From contig NZ_NXGA01000001.1 of NCBI RefSeq assembly GCF_002802965.1, positions 846,744 through 910,743 of the forward strand: 64,000 bases of DNA, in the 5' to 3' direction. This document shows positions 17,419 to 26,308 of this stretch, in pieces (within the stretch, counting starts at the first letter, position 1; each line of letters opens with the position of its first letter). This DNA comes from Sporolactobacillus pectinivorans. Its GTDB lineage: Bacteria; Bacillota; Bacilli; Bacillales; Sporolactobacillaceae. The notes below the pieces were generated by a model. That model saw only the letters and a program-made list of their open reading frames with translations, had not been told where the DNA came from and made no database searches. Position numbers and translations under genes: made by a program.

Positions 17419-19167
17419 TTAAATTGTCTTACTTCTATGTGAACGCCAAGAAGAAATAAAAGGAATTCGCTTTGTAATGAAGATTAACATCAATACAATA
17501 TAAGTTGTAACCGTAGTCCAAAGACTTAGTTTATCAATAATTGATGGCTCATATTTAACTGTAATTTTATTGTTTTCGCCTAAAGCGGAAGTCTTAATTG
17601 TTCCTCTGTGACTTACCTCGTATTTCAAAACTTGGTTATTAATTTTCAACTGATAATTTTTGTAGGCTAAAAAGGGTAGATCTATGGAATCTCCTTTTTT
17701 GACATGATTTATGGAATAAACAAGAGAATTATCATTTTGCCTTGGATTGATCGTAGAACTTTTCCCGTTAATAAATGTTCTATGTGTCATAATACTCCTA
17801 TAAAGCTCTATAAATTCTATACTGTTTATTGGAAAATAGTCTTGATTTCCTGGAGTCCAATAGTAAAAAAATTGAAAATGATAGTTTTTCGAATCAATTT
17901 TATATGGATATATTGTATGATTCTGACTGGGTTTAAAATTTAATAAGCTTTGATTTTGTACACTTCTCTCAAAAGACTGAGCACTAGAGTAATAAAAGAT
18001 AATCGGCAGAAAAATTGTTAAAAATATAATAAAGGCACTATTGATCTTTTTTTCTCTCGTTTTTTGGATCAGGGTAACACATATCTTTGAACAGTAAGCC
18101 GCTAAGAATAAATCAGTCAATGTGAGTAATCTCCACGGAAATTGAATGATGTTAATCGGCGTATTCTGAAATAATTTCCACGGAAAAAAGTTGCTGGACA
18201 AGATTAAAGTCAAGATACTCAAGAGATATATATTAATATATATTCTAGAAAAATTCTTAAAGAAAATCCATCCCAGCAATAGTGTTATACCCAAAAAGAT
18301 GCCTAAATTAAATGGCCAAAAAGTATTAGAAAATGACAGATTAACAACATCGTTTAATCTAAGAGATTTGGTCAATAAGTCTCCGATATAGGGTTTGTTG
18401 GTACGTGTTCCTAAATATTGCTCTATAAAAGGTCCCCAGAAAATTGAGGTTGTCATTACAGTCAGAAATATTGATAAGATCAGCCATTTAAATCTCAATA
18501 GTTTACTATTTAGTTGTGTCCAACTTAAAGCTATAATAAATATTATAAAAACTACAACGATGATTGAACTTAACAAATGAGAATAGATAAGTCCAACCAT
18601 CCCTACCGTCAAGTAATACCATTTTTTGTAGTCACCATATAAGGAGCAATAGATGCCTAAGAATACAACCGGCAAAAATGCAATCGCTATAGATTCACCT
18701 AGATCGAATCTCTTGAAAATATCCAGAGCTCTGTACATCGAAAGTGTGTAAACTAATGAGAAAATAACGCTTTGTAATCTGGAACGGCAAAATTTTTCCA
18801 TGGAATAGTAGGAAATAATAAAAGTGAGCAAAGTCAGTATCCATAATCCTGTGTAGATGCTGTTGACAGGATTATGGACGATAAACCTTAGAATAGCAAA
18901 GGGATATATAGTCATCCATGGATAAAAGAAATTGACACCATCGCCAACTTGATTAAAAGTATAAATATTAACATTAGGAATATATGAACCGTGGAGAATG
19001 CTTTGGTAGATTTCTTCAATTCTGTTTAAATGAAAAGATAGATCATCTCCAGAAAATAGCATTCCCGTTTTATAAAATGGTCTTATGTATAAATAACTAA
19101 CAAAGGCGTAAAAAAGACTTAAGATAATTTTGAATTGATACGGCTTTAATTTCTTCAGTGTTAGCAT
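17419..19167 (-). CDS. large membrane protein, GT-C-like (PTPS_related family)
   Basis: This 582-residue protein has about 11-12 hydrophobic helices, an extracytoplasmic region of about 130 residues near 415-550, and a final helix. The N-terminus has the pattern of membrane proteins annotated '6-pyruvoyl-tetrahydropterin synthase related': a first loop with GDDLSFHLNRIEEI, then NIYTFNQVGDGVNFFYPW and FKRFDLGESIA. That name is historical; the topology and the D-D-x-x-x-H loop motif suggest a lipid-phosphate-sugar-dependent glycosyltransferase. It sits between GtrA (66 bp away) and YfhO (87 bp away) on the same strand, so it probably uses the same lipid-linked sugar. The assignment is family-level only. 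Confidence 0.68.
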   Translation of the reverse strand: MLTLKKLKPYQFKIILSLFYAFVSYLYIRPFYKTGMLFSGDDLSFHLNRIEEIYQSILHGSYIPNVNIYTFNQVGDGVNFFYPWMTIYPFAILRFIVHNPVNSIYTGLWILTLLTFIISYYSMEKFCRSRLQSVIFSLVYTLSMYRALDIFKRFDLGESIAIAFLPVVFLGIYCSLYGDYKKWYYLTVGMVGLIYSHLLSSIIVVVFIIFIIALSWTQLNSKLLRFKWLILSIFLTVMTTSIFWGPFIEQYLGTRTNKPYIGDLLTKSLRLNDVVNLSFSNTFWPFNLGIFLGITLLLGWIFFKNFSRIYINIYLLSILTLILSSNFFPWKLFQNTPINIIQFPWRLLTLTDLFLAAYCSKICVTLIQKTREKKINSAFIIFLTIFLPIIFYYSSAQSFERSVQNQSLLNFKPSQNHTIYPYKIDSKNYHFQFFYYWTPGNQDYFPINSIEFIELYRSIMTHRTFINGKSSTINPRQNDNSLVYSINHVKKGDSIDLPFLAYKNYQLKINNQVLKYEVSHRGTIKTSALGENNKITVKYEPSIIDKLSLWTTVTTYIVLMLIFITKRIPFISSWRSHRSKTI

Positions 19168-19233
19168 GCAAATACATCCCTCATTTTTATAACTGAAATT
19201 TTTTTATATTTTTATTCAGATACAAGCGAAAAA

Positions 19234-19644
19234 TTAAATATTTCTTTTACTTGAAGTTTTTCTATTAAAAATAAACCATTTACTGAATGCGTAATTAATC
19301 ACTACAACAAAGACATTAGCAATAATTTTTGCCAATGTCTCATTGGTTTTAAGAAAACCTACCATTAAGATCATCGAACCCAGGTCGATAAAATAAGAAA
19401 GCAGCCGGAACCAGAAGAAAGAGAATATTTCTTTAATCAGTGTTTTTGAGTTTTCCGTTTTACTTTTGAATACGTATATTTTATTTGTAATATAGGCAAA
19501 TATTATAGATACAATCCATGCAATGGTGGTGGCTATTTTATAATCCATATGGAATTGAATAAGCACAAGGAAACACGCGATATTTATGATTGTCGTCAAA
19601 ATACCCATGATTAAATAAAGAACGACTTCAGCGGATCGTTTCAT
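19234..19644 (-). CDS. GtrA-family membrane protein
   Basis: This small protein of about 136 residues has four membrane helices, the size and layout of GtrA proteins (LYLIMGILTTIINIACF at the start, a KIYVFKS loop after helix 2, NYAFSKWFIF at the end). GtrA partners a GT2 enzyme that makes undecaprenyl-phosphate sugar and is thought to flip the product. An in-frame ATG at 19677 would overlap the upstream gene by 50 bp. I prefer ATG 19644 (17-bp overlap) because it matches the usual short cytoplasmic N-terminus, although AAGGAG lies 13 bases upstream, which is long. Overlap with the GT2 gene implies translational coupling. Confidence 0.85.
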   Translation of the reverse strand: MKRSAEVVLYLIMGILTTIINIACFLVLIQFHMDYKIATTIAWIVSIIFAYITNKIYVFKSKTENSKTLIKEIFSFFWFRLLSYFIDLGSMILMVGFLKTNETLAKIIANVFVVVINYAFSKWFIFNRKTSSKRNI

Positions 19645-20611
19645 GCAGATGTCCAATCTCCTTAACTTTTTCATCATTATACTCGTCTATAAAATACAGC
19701 GGTCTCCGCTTTGTTTCGTTAAAAATTCGTCCCAAGTATTCGCCAATAATGCCGATTGATAATAATTGAAGTCCTCCAAGAAAAAGAATGACAGTCATCA
19801 GCGAAGCATATCCGCTGACATCATTTCCAAATAATATCGTTCTGATAATAATAAATGTCATATAGATAAAAGCAAAAAAAGAAACGAAAGAACCAACAAT
19901 TGAAGAAATTCGTAGTGGTGCAACTGTAAAGGAAGTGATTCCTTCAATTGCCAGATTTATTAGGCTTGCGTAATGCCACTTTGTCTTTCCGGCAGCACGC
20001 GGATCCCGGTCAAATAAAATTTCCTTTTTGTTAAAACCAATCCAACTGAACATGCCCTTAGTATAACGCTGTGATTCACGAAGTTGCCTGAGGGCATTCA
20101 CAGCACGCCGATCAAGCAGGCGAAAATCGCCGGTATCTCTTTGAATTGGTATACGTGTCGTTTTTTGTAAGAGGCGATAAAATTCAGCTGATGTGAATTT
20201 TTTTAGCCAGGATTCACCCTTCCTGCTTTTTCTTTTCGCATAGACATCGTCGTAGCCCTGTTCCCAGTATTTTATCATTTCTGGAATTAGTTCGGGTGGA
20301 TCTTGTAGATCTGCATCCATGAGAATGATTGCATCACCTCTCGCATAGTCCAGTCCGGCGATCATAGCAATTTCTTTCCCAAAGTTACGTGATAAGTTGA
20401 CATAGGATACGCGGTGATCCAGCATGCGCATGGATTTGATTATAGAAAGTGTATTGTCTCTACTTCCATCATTCACAAATAACAATTCAAACTCGTAATT
20501 GGTCAGTGAATTAATGACATCTGCTGTGCGATGATAACACTGATCAAGGACCTCTTCTTCGTTATATGCAGGAATGAGTATTGACACAGTTTTCATGATA
20601 GCCTCCATCAA
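19628..20611 (-). CDS. GT2 undecaprenyl-phosphate sugar transferase (GtrB/CsbB-like)
   Basis: This 327-residue membrane-anchored GT-A enzyme is predicted to load a nucleotide sugar onto undecaprenyl phosphate on the inner face. The N-terminal catalytic domain has SILIPAYNEEEVL, FVNDGSRDNTL, then ILMDADLQDPPEL with the D-x-D metal site, and GDFRLLDRRAVNAL. Two C-terminal membrane helices (about 230-260 and 270-295) follow, with IIGEYLGRIFNETKRRP, which is typical of the DPM1/GtrB/CsbB group. GAGG lies upstream of the ATG. It is the first gene of a minus-strand operon with GtrA, a GT-C-like protein and YfhO, which is the classic order donor maker, flippase, transferases. Confidence 0.92.
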   Translation of the reverse strand: MMEAIMKTVSILIPAYNEEEVLDQCYHRTADVINSLTNYEFELLFVNDGSRDNTLSIIKSMRMLDHRVSYVNLSRNFGKEIAMIAGLDYARGDAIILMDADLQDPPELIPEMIKYWEQGYDDVYAKRKSRKGESWLKKFTSAEFYRLLQKTTRIPIQRDTGDFRLLDRRAVNALRQLRESQRYTKGMFSWIGFNKKEILFDRDPRAAGKTKWHYASLINLAIEGITSFTVAPLRISSIVGSFVSFFAFIYMTFIIIRTILFGNDVSGYASLMTVILFLGGLQLLSIGIIGEYLGRIFNETKRRPLYFIDEYNDEKVKEIGHLHETIR

Positions 20612-20910
20612 AATGAGTCGAGCTATTAATGATTATACACACTTTTGTTGATTAATGAAGTAATTTTTCGGCTTTATTGTATTGATGGCATGTCACGTGC
20701 AATCATTAAAGCATTAAAACTTCAATTATAACAATGACCTGTAACAAGCTTTTAACATATTTTTCCCTTTAAATAAAAGACTTTAATTACGATAATAATT
20801 AATGAATATAGCTTGGTGAGAGTTTACATAAAATCATTCGTCAGCTTTATTCAGAGAAAGGCGGAATCAGATGAATTAATAGAATAAAATGAAAGGAGGG
20901 AGGGTGAGCA
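20612..20910. other. divergent intergenic region
   Basis: An AT-rich spacer between the GT2 operon (minus) and the GH25 gene (plus) must hold both promoters. No box pair or operator stands out clearly enough to call. Confidence 0.4.
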
Positions 20911-23016
20911 TTGACCAAATGCTTAAAAAGTGTGGCTGCAGTTTTACTGTTTTGTTCACTCTTTGCCGGGTCACTTACAGAACGGGGACAGATCATTCAG
21001 GCTGCAGCAGCGTACAGAGCTTATATCACTGCGAAGACTACAAGCGTATACATAGGCCCGGGGACTAGATATCGTTCGGCAGGCACGCTTCATGAGAATA
21101 ATGGTATAACGGTTTTGGGGACAACGGGAGGCTGGACAAAGATTTCCTATAAAGGGAGCATACGTTATGTATGGGGGAAATATGTCAGGAAGGGCACTCC
21201 ACCAAACCCGTTCAAATCATACAGCGCGTATGTGATACCGGTATCTCTGCAAATCCGAAATGCGGCAAGTACTCATTACAGGATGGTTCGCACGTCATAT
21301 AGAGGTGCGAAAGTCACTGTTATCGGAAAAAGCGGCAATTATTCCAAAGTAGAATATGGTAGCCAGTCCGGTTATGTTCTGACAACGGACCTCAGCAACT
21401 TCAGCCCATTCAGTGCCTATGTTACAGCGTCATCATTGTGTCTGCGCGCGGGAGCAAGCACAAGAAATCGGATCATCAAGTATCTTCACGACAATGACCG
21501 GTTAACGGTATACGCCCAATATGGTAGCTGGTATTATATCAAATACGGAAATATAGTTGGTTATGCCTCTGAACAATACATAAAGAAGGGGACCCCGCCC
21601 AAACCGAAGTTTATAGCATACAGCGCCTACGTAACCACGTATACTTTGCCTGTCCGCAGTCAACCAAGTACGCATTACAAAACTGTTGCCATATTATCGA
21701 TAACGAATAGGGTGACAGTAACCGGAATTACCGGCAGTTATTCCAAAGTTTCTTTCGGCAGCAAATCGGGTTACGTTGAGACAAAATATCTCAGCAGAAG
21801 CATGTTCCGCTCCTTTAACGTCTATGTAAACGTGTCAACATTGAACATGAACAAGGGTCCGGGCAATGATTATGGGCGGCCTGTAAGGTCACTCAATCGG
21901 AATAATGAGTTAACCGTGTATGGTCAGATCGGCAACTGGTACTATGTCAAATGCGGAAGCTCCTGGGGTTATGTTGCGGCACAGTCCACCAAAACAGGAT
22001 ATCCACCGAAAATCGTTTCGGCACCAAAACCTAAGCCGGTACCGAGCCCCAAACCGGTTCCAAAGCCGATACCACCAGTGCAGCCCAAGCCGGTGTCAAC
22101 GTCGCAGTCACAGCCAGTAGTACCTGCTCCGTTTAAAACATATACAGCATACATTGGGTACGATTTTTTAAATGTTTACCAAAATCCAACGTCGAATTCT
22201 ATTGTTGTCGCAACATTGCGTGAAAGAACACCTGTAACTGTAATTGGTAAAGATCAAAGTGGCAATTGGCTGAAAATCAACGATAATGGCACACAAGGAT
22301 TTGTTAACAAAGCGAATTTGGATACAGATCTAAGTCACTTCGCTCCTCCGGCAGCTCTGAAATACGGTGTTGATATTTCGCACTATCAAGGCAACGTAGA
22401 TTTTAATGCGCTCTATAATGCCGGGAACAGATTTGTTATCCTTAAAGCTTCAGAAGGTGCCCCTTCTGAAGGGTCTAACTCTTATTTTTATGACAGCAAA
22501 TTTGCAACTTATGTTCAGCAGGTGAAGGAAGAAGCACCACGTCTTCAGCTGAACGCGTATCAGTTCTTTCGCGCTCGTAATACAAAGGATGCAGCTGCCG
22601 AAGCCGATTATTACATTTCAATACTGAAACAGGCAGGAATCAATAATTCTAATTCTATTGGATACACGTTCCTAGATGTTGAAGCAAAATCGGGTAGCAC
22701 GACCCTTTTTAGTGGAATTAGTCCTAAGCAAATGTCTTTAAATATTAATGCTTTTATGGATGAAATGAAGTCGAAAGGATTCACGAAATTAGGGCTTTAT
22801 TCAGGTAAGTCTTTCTATGAAACTAACATAGTTGGTTCTGGATCTCAACTTGAGAGCGGCTTACTGCTCTGGCTTGCTAGATATCGTGGCGAGGATACTA
22901 GTCAGGGTATTGGTTCGAATTATAATGTTGACCTTTGGCAATATACCAGCAATGGGTCTGTTAACGGAATCAACGGATCAGTGGACCTCGATGTCGATTA
23001 TTCAAACAAATTTTAA
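20911..23016 (+). CDS. secreted GH25 muramidase with six SH3 modules
   Basis: This 701-residue exported lysozyme has a signal peptide (about 1-32, ending QAA). Five bacterial SH3 modules follow (about 35-365), then a proline-lysine-rich linker (about 370-405: PKPKPVPSPKPVPKPIPP), a sixth SH3 module (about 410-475) and the GH25 domain (about 484-701). The catalytic set is visible: GVDISHYQG with D488, and FLDVEA with D589 and E591. GH25 enzymes cut the MurNAc-GlcNAc bond. The start is TTG 20911, justified by AAAGGAGGGAGGG directly upstream. It is monocistronic with its own terminator. The SH3 count is unusual and suggests tight wall attachment, perhaps as a structural autolysin. The linker DNA is itself repetitive (CCGGT/CCAAA units). 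Confidence 0.93.
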   Translation: MTKCLKSVAAVLLFCSLFAGSLTERGQIIQAAAAYRAYITAKTTSVYIGPGTRYRSAGTLHENNGITVLGTTGGWTKISYKGSIRYVWGKYVRKGTPPNPFKSYSAYVIPVSLQIRNAASTHYRMVRTSYRGAKVTVIGKSGNYSKVEYGSQSGYVLTTDLSNFSPFSAYVTASSLCLRAGASTRNRIIKYLHDNDRLTVYAQYGSWYYIKYGNIVGYASEQYIKKGTPPKPKFIAYSAYVTTYTLPVRSQPSTHYKTVAILSITNRVTVTGITGSYSKVSFGSKSGYVETKYLSRSMFRSFNVYVNVSTLNMNKGPGNDYGRPVRSLNRNNELTVYGQIGNWYYVKCGSSWGYVAAQSTKTGYPPKIVSAPKPKPVPSPKPVPKPIPPVQPKPVSTSQSQPVVPAPFKTYTAYIGYDFLNVYQNPTSNSIVVATLRERTPVTVIGKDQSGNWLKINDNGTQGFVNKANLDTDLSHFAPPAALKYGVDISHYQGNVDFNALYNAGNRFVILKASEGAPSEGSNSYFYDSKFATYVQQVKEEAPRLQLNAYQFFRARNTKDAAAEADYYISILKQAGINNSNSIGYTFLDVEAKSGSTTLFSGISPKQMSLNINAFMDEMKSKGFTKLGLYSGKSFYETNIVGSGSQLESGLLLWLARYRGEDTSQGIGSNYNVDLWQYTSNGSVNGINGSVDLDVDYSNKF

Positions 23017-23031
23017 AGTAATTTTCTCCTG

Positions 23032-23058
23032 TCCCGCTTTTCGGAACGGGATTTTTTT
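23032..23058 (+). terminator. terminator of the GH25 gene
   Basis: TCCCG at 23032-23036 pairs with CGGGA at 23047-23051, and seven T follow directly. Confidence 0.8.
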
Positions 23059-23289
23059 ATGAAATGTTCAAGGCACAGCTCAAAGTGCTGATGTACCCAC
23101 TAGATATATGAAGCACCTTGATTCCTTTACCAATGTTTCGGGATAAACTGATTGGTGAGATAGTTTAATTGTAACCAAATCTTTTATTGCAACATTAGGA
23201 TATAAATACTAAAATTGCTTATTAGTAGTTTTTAATTGATGATTATATTTACATATTGAAAGGATGAATTATTAGGGAGGGAACTGCAT

Positions 23290-25635
23290 TTGAAAAAACT
23301 TGTCAGTCAAGCGGTCATTTTAATGCTTTGTACAATTTTTAGTCTCGCAATGCTTTTTTCTCAGGTTCAGGCAAAGACAAGAATTTATCAGTATTATGTT
23401 GTGAAGACTTCAGATCTTTATAATTCAACGTCTCTTCATAAGCATAAAATCAGCACGATTGCAATCAATAATCGTCTGACTACATCAAGTAGCCGATCAT
23501 CAAGCATGTATCGAGTAAAGTTTGACGGGAAAACAGGCTATGTCTATCGGAACAATCTGGCAACGAAGCCAAAGAGCGTAAAATTTTACGTGACAAAGAC
23601 GACTCATCTGTACAATTCCACAAAGAGTAATAAGCGTTCGCTAACGACGATTCAGATCAATAACTCGCTCTTTACGACGAGTCCTCTTTCTTCAAGTTAT
23701 TATGAAGTCCGCTATGGAAAGCAGACCGGGTATGTTTACAAAACAGATCTGTCGGCTCAGCCGAAAAATGTCAAATTTTACGTGGTGAAGACAGCTTATC
23801 TGTACAATTCCACAAATAATAATAAACGTTCGGTGGCGACGATTCAGGTCAACAATTCGCTTAATACGACGAGTCCGCTTTCGTCAAATATGTATCAGGT
23901 GCAGTATGGGAATCACAAGGGTTATGTTTTAAAAACAAATCTTTCGACGAAACCAACAGTCGTGAATTTTTACACGATAAAGGCGTCAATTCTTTATAAT
24001 TCGACAGCCAAGAATAAACGCGAATGTAGCTCAATCGGGATTGACGAGCCATTGAGCACGACGAGTCCTCTTTCATCCTTCATGTTTCAGGTCAGTTACA
24101 ATAATCAAAAGGGGTATGTTTATGCTGCCAGCTTGGGTAAATCGCCGGTTAATTATTCCGACAGCTATGGTGTCTCGTTGATTACCCGTTATGAAATGCT
24201 GCAGATTCCAAACCAGCAGCTTTACTCTCAATTTAAGGTTCCCAACTTTGACAGTGAAAATATAAACAATATTCCTTCGGCTACCGAGGAAAAATTGGGT
24301 AGTACCACACCTGTTGCCATGGATGTTTGGGACAGCTGGCCGCTGCTGAATACCGATGGAACACTGGCCACTTATGACGGGTACCACCTAGTTTTTGCTA
24401 TGGCAGGCGCGCCAAATTCTTCAGAAAATTATATTTATCTTTTCTACCAGAAAGTTGGGGATAATTCACTGGATGCTTGGAAAAATGCAGGGCGTATTTT
24501 CAAAGGGGAAAATGCAAACGAATACGCGTTGCCGAATGATAAATATCTGGCAACTCAGGCAGAAGAATGGTCCGGTTCGGCTGTTTTGACTGCCGGCGGA
24601 AATGTCCGTTTATTTTATACTGATCGCCAGCCTTGGGATCCTGCCAACAAATTTTACGGTGATCAGATTCTGACAACCGCTCAGGTCAATATAGATACGA
24701 CTAAAGATAGTCAGGGAATTCTCAGCGTGAAAAACTTAACCGGGTTGAAATCATTGTTTGCTGGGGATGGGAAGCTCTATCAAACGGCTGATCAGGGTGC
24801 CAATGTCAACGGTGATGATCATTGTTTAAGAGACCCGCATTATATCGAAGATAATGATGGAACAAAATATCTTGTCTTTGAAGGTAATACGGGCACTGAC
24901 GATGGTTATCAAGGAGAGCCTTCCCTGTATAATCAGGCATATTACGGCGGGAATAATACATTCTTCAAAAATGAACAGAAAAGCCTTCTGTCTGGCAGTG
25001 AGAAAGGATATGCTTCACTTGCCAATGGAGCCATCGGCTTGGTTAAACTGGACAGTAATTATAATGTTGTCGGTGTTGAAAAGCCTTTAATTGTTTCTAA
25101 TCTTGTATCTGATGAAATTGAGCGCCCAAATATTTTCCAGCTGAATGGAAAATGGTATCTATTTACGGTTACACGGGGAAATCGGTTTGCGTCACCTTTG
25201 TTTACCAATAACATGGTCTATATGCTTGGTTTTGTTGCCGACCATCTTCAGGGACCGTACCTTCCCCTGAACGGGACTGGGCTAGTTCTGGCATCGCATG
25301 AAGCACTGGACAGCCGGACTTTTACTTATTCTTATTTCAATGTTCTTCCGGACATTAAGAATTTAAAAACAAATGGAGGTCCGACCAATGTTGTCATCAC
25401 CGGCTATATGACAAATCGCGGGCTACCGGGTAATGATCGTTCAACGTTTGCCCCCAGTTTCCTGCTGACCATCGATGGGGATAAAACCTCAGTGCGGTCT
25501 CAGGATATTCTGAATCAGGGACAATTGACTGTGGACAATGCTTCGGCAGCACCTGTTTCATCGGGAGGCACGGGTACTGGAAACAGCTCCGGCAGTTCCA
25601 ACAGTTCTGGCGATTCCAGCGGAAGTTCGTATTAA
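23290..25635 (+). CDS. levansucrase (GH68) with N-terminal wall-binding-like repeats
   Basis: This 781-residue secreted enzyme transfers fructose from sucrose to build levan and also hydrolyses sucrose. A signal peptide (1-28, ...QVQA) is followed by four repeats of about 64 residues (about 30-287), each with LYNST and a GYVY-type ending, resembling SH3 modules. The GH68 five-blade propeller fills about 295-745. The nucleophile is D348 (VWDSWPL), the stabiliser D515 (RDPHY) and the acid/base E611 (DEIERPN). EWSGSAVL and GYMTNRG are also present. The C-terminus is a Gly/Ser tail. Typical levansucrases are about 470 residues and lack such repeats. TTG 23290 is chosen because AGGGAGGG lies just upstream. 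It stands alone with its own terminator and may remain bound to the envelope. Confidence 0.95.
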   Translation: MKKLVSQAVILMLCTIFSLAMLFSQVQAKTRIYQYYVVKTSDLYNSTSLHKHKISTIAINNRLTTSSSRSSSMYRVKFDGKTGYVYRNNLATKPKSVKFYVTKTTHLYNSTKSNKRSLTTIQINNSLFTTSPLSSSYYEVRYGKQTGYVYKTDLSAQPKNVKFYVVKTAYLYNSTNNNKRSVATIQVNNSLNTTSPLSSNMYQVQYGNHKGYVLKTNLSTKPTVVNFYTIKASILYNSTAKNKRECSSIGIDEPLSTTSPLSSFMFQVSYNNQKGYVYAASLGKSPVNYSDSYGVSLITRYEMLQIPNQQLYSQFKVPNFDSENINNIPSATEEKLGSTTPVAMDVWDSWPLLNTDGTLATYDGYHLVFAMAGAPNSSENYIYLFYQKVGDNSLDAWKNAGRIFKGENANEYALPNDKYLATQAEEWSGSAVLTAGGNVRLFYTDRQPWDPANKFYGDQILTTAQVNIDTTKDSQGILSVKNLTGLKSLFAGDGKLYQTADQGANVNGDDHCLRDPHYIEDNDGTKYLVFEGNTGTDDGYQGEPSLYNQAYYGGNNTFFKNEQKSLLSGSEKGYASLANGAIGLVKLDSNYNVVGVEKPLIVSNLVSDEIERPNIFQLNGKWYLFTVTRGNRFASPLFTNNMVYMLGFVADHLQGPYLPLNGTGLVLASHEALDSRTFTYSYFNVLPDIKNLKTNGGPTNVVITGYMTNRGLPGNDRSTFAPSFLLTIDGDKTSVRSQDILNQGQLTVDNASAAPVSSGGTGTGNSSGSSNSSGDSSGSSY
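23377..24151 (+). repeat. four tandem ~192-bp repeats in the levansucrase gene
   Basis: Four in-frame direct repeats each encode about 64 residues with the shared core LYNST, a TTSPLSS block (copies 2-4) and GYV[YL]. Copies 2 and 3 are closest. They resemble SH3-type wall-binding modules rather than any part of GH68. Confidence 0.85.
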
Positions 25636-25678
25636 TGGACGGTTTAAAATAATTAAGTCGCATAGTCGATTAAATAAA

Positions 25679-25714
25679 AAAAAGATGATCCCGCTGAAAT
25701 GGGATCATCTTTTT
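25679..25714 (+). terminator. terminator of the levansucrase gene
   Basis: AAAGATGATCCC at 25681-25692 pairs perfectly with GGGATCATCTTT at 25701-25712; an A-run precedes and T's follow. Confidence 0.9.
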
Positions 25715-25853
25715 AGTCTGAAAATGGGGGGTAAAAACTATTATATTTTCTTTGCCTTATTGTCCTTCAGATTAGGCAGGGCGATTCCGATATATGCACT
25801 TAACTTGTTTGCAAGACGAAACTTCGACACTGGTGCCTGTTAATTGTCATTAA

Positions 25854-26308
25854 TTCGCATCAAACCATGCTGAATTTATTCAGGGCAACCAATCGTTATC
25901 TAGTGAGCACAGAATCGTTCGCGGCCTTCACTATCAATTGAATCCGAAATGTCAGATGAAACTGCTGCGGGCATTGACCGGTACTATTCTTGATGTTATG
26001 GTTGATATCTGTAAGGGCTCACCCACTTTTGGCAAATGGGGTGGATTCATTCTTAGTGAATACAATCGATGGCAGTTACTGATTCCAAAGGGTTTTGCCA
26101 TGGCTTCTGTACCCTGACTCCGAATGTCAATGTGTTCTATAAGGTGGATGAATACCATGCACCGGAACAGGATCGTGGCATTATGTGGAATGATCCGGAT
26201 ATAGGCATTGATTGGCCGGTCAGCGATCCAATTCTCTCAGAAAAAGATCAGTACCACCCTTTACTTAAAAATGCGGAGATTAATTTTGAAATGGGGGTCG
26301 AAGACTGA
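25854..26308 (+). pseudogene. rfbC: dTDP-4-dehydrorhamnose 3,5-epimerase remnant
   Basis: This is a decayed RfbC/RmlC gene. Frame one reads HAEFIQGNQSLSSEH, then VRGLHYQLNPK (with the family's active-site His) and KGSPTFGKWGG up to LLIPKGF. A one-base loss near 26097 (GCCATGGC where the family would have GCCCATGGC) shifts the frame. The second frame continues with HGFCTLTPNVNVFYKVDEY and GIDWPV to a stop at 26306-26308. About 50 N-terminal residues are missing and an in-frame TAA precedes the remnant. Its stop overlaps the rfbB ATG (ATGA), the usual layout of an rfbC-rfbB operon, which shows that the locus was once functional here. Confidence 0.88.
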
